From positions 1 to 33,969 of the forward strand of contig NZ_JAIQZA010000042.1 of assembly GCF_020164485.1 (NCBI RefSeq): a DNA stretch of 33,969 nt. The letters are read 5' to 3'. The stretch is from Salegentibacter tibetensis (GTDB lineage: Bacteria > Bacteroidota > Bacteroidia > Flavobacteriales > Flavobacteriaceae). This document shows, one piece after another, positions 33,169-33,969 of this stretch. Within the stretch, counting starts at the first letter, position 1. Each line of letters opens with the position of its first letter. The position numbers and the translations under genes are program-made. The notes below the pieces were generated by a model that saw only the letters and a program-made list of their open reading frames with translations, had not been told where the DNA came from and did no database searches.

Positions 33169-33849
33169 CTATAGCTCCAGGCTCCCTCCTATTTCCAGAA
33201 GCATAAGATCTTTGCCTTCGTCAAAAAACTTTCTTTTTGCTTCTTCATGGTCTATTTCAATGTAGCCAAAAGTATCATAATGACAACCCAAAACCTTGTC
33301 ACATTCCACAAAATCACTGGCTACGATGGCATCTTCAACTCCCATAGTAAAATTATCACCGATTGGTAGAATTGCAAGATCTAAAGTAGTACGCTGGGGG
33401 ATCAATTTCATATCCATAGTGAGCGCAGTATCGCCGGCAATATAAATATTTTTATGTTCTCCTTCAATCACAAATCCGCCGGGTTGGCCGCCATATTTGC
33501 CATCAGGGAAAGAACTGGAATGGATCGCGTTCACGTATTTCACTTTCCCGAATTCAAAATCCCAGCTTCCGCCGTGGTTCATAGGATGCACTTCAATGCC
33601 CTTTTCTTCATAATGCCCGGCAATTTCAAAATTACTCACAATTACCGCCCCCGTATTTTTAGCGATTTCTTCAGCATCTAAGGTATGGTCCTGGTGCGCG
33701 TGAGTCAGCAGAATATAATCAGCTTTAATATCTTTAATATTAATCTTATCTTTTGCGAGATCATTTCCGGTGATAAATGGATCTACCAAGACGTTAATAT
33801 CAGCTATTTTAATTCCGAAACAACTCTGTCCGTAAAACGTGATTTTCAT
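33169..33849 (-). CDS. UPF0173 metal-dependent hydrolase (metallo-beta-lactamase fold, YtkL-like)
   Basis: 226 aa. The N-terminus MKITFYGQSCFGIKIADINV and the zinc motif LLTHAHQDHTLDAEE (H50, H52, D54, H55) define the UPF0173/YtkL branch of the metallo-beta-lactamase fold. AIHSSSFPDGKYGGQPGGFV, IYIAGDTALTMDMKLI and GCHYDTFGYI (further ligands) are characteristic. No substrate is known. It is the first gene visible of the minus-strand operon leading to menC and menE; the promoter would be in the 120 bp to its right, where I see only a short CACT...AGTG repeat and no clear boxes. Confidence 0.93.
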   Translation of the reverse strand: MKITFYGQSCFGIKIADINVLVDPFITGNDLAKDKINIKDIKADYILLTHAHQDHTLDAEEIAKNTGAVIVSNFEIAGHYEEKGIEVHPMNHGGSWDFEFGKVKYVNAIHSSSFPDGKYGGQPGGFVIEGEHKNIYIAGDTALTMDMKLIPQRTTLDLAILPIGDNFTMGVEDAIVASDFVECDKVLGCHYDTFGYIEIDHEEAKRKFFDEGKDLMLLEIGGSLEL

Positions 33850-33969
33850 ATGTGTTTTATTTTATTTTTAATCAATTAGGGCCAAAACTCTCCCGTAGGG
33901 CTTACTGCTCTATGACCGGTTTTCACTATTTACAGTGTGCTATAGGCCCAATTTTAATGGTGATCTATA

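Noticed and set aside
33850-33969. Plus-strand frame open to the right edge (LGPKLSRRAYCSMTGFHY)
   Set aside because: It has no convincing start, no recognised family and only 40 codons. It could be part of a feature beyond the edge, but nothing supports a call.

Overview
The window reads as chromosome of a marine-type member of the Flavobacteriaceae (Bacteroidota), near the Christiangramia (Gramella) / Salegentibacter / Zunongwangia group. The basis is low GC, almost no Shine-Dalgarno sequences, a CAL67264-family small membrane protein (family named from Gramella forsetii), a mena-quinone men cluster interleaved with a CPBP protease, and intergenic palindromes of a type I recall from flavobacterial genomes. 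The genus is inference; no rRNA is present.

Left part (1-13257, almost all minus strand): the distal two thirds or more of an exopolysaccharide/capsule operon. It is read from gmd (13257) leftward: gmd and fcl (GDP-D-mannose to GDP-L-fucose), a Wzx-type flippase, three glycosyltransferases (one a clear GT2, two divergent GT-B-like), a hexapeptide-repeat acyltransferase, a GT4, a Wzy-like polymerase, two further GT4 enzymes, and finally a broken GT2. The left edge carries the 3' end of a probable IS4-family transposase on the plus strand, abutting the broken GT2. Together these genes could make, modify, flip and polymerise a fucose-containing repeat unit; no export (Wza/Wzc) gene or initiating sugar-phosphate transferase is visible here.

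13258-13982 is a 725-bp noncoding leader with a perfect 12-bp dyad, a second small inverted repeat, a G7 run and a REP-like palindrome. 13983-16147 (minus) holds a 4-helix-bundle membrane protein, an outer-membrane beta-barrel protein and an Hsp20 chaperone, with two clear intrinsic terminators and a sigma54-like promoter in front of hsp20. 16326-17907 (plus) carries a DUF2254 membrane protein and a half-length DUF1456 protein, followed by dense palindromic repeats. 18098-20519 (minus) carries EttA, a DinB-fold protein and the CAL67264 protein.

20697-28654 (plus) carries an acyl-CoA carboxylase beta subunit with an M1 aminopeptidase (one operon, then a terminator), then a Ca2+-type P-ATPase with an unusual acidic insert, directly coupled to a PfkB phosphofructokinase, and a DoxX protein. 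28675-33849 (minus) is one likely operon: a UPF0173 metallo-hydrolase, menC, a CPBP protease, menE, and a secreted M24 peptidase.

I found no CRISPR array, tRNA or rRNA, and nothing I would call a new defence or mobile system. The most distinctive points are the decaying end of the polysaccharide locus, the structured leader upstream of gmd, the P-ATPase/PfkB pair with its acidic insert, and the sigma54-like promoter of hsp20.
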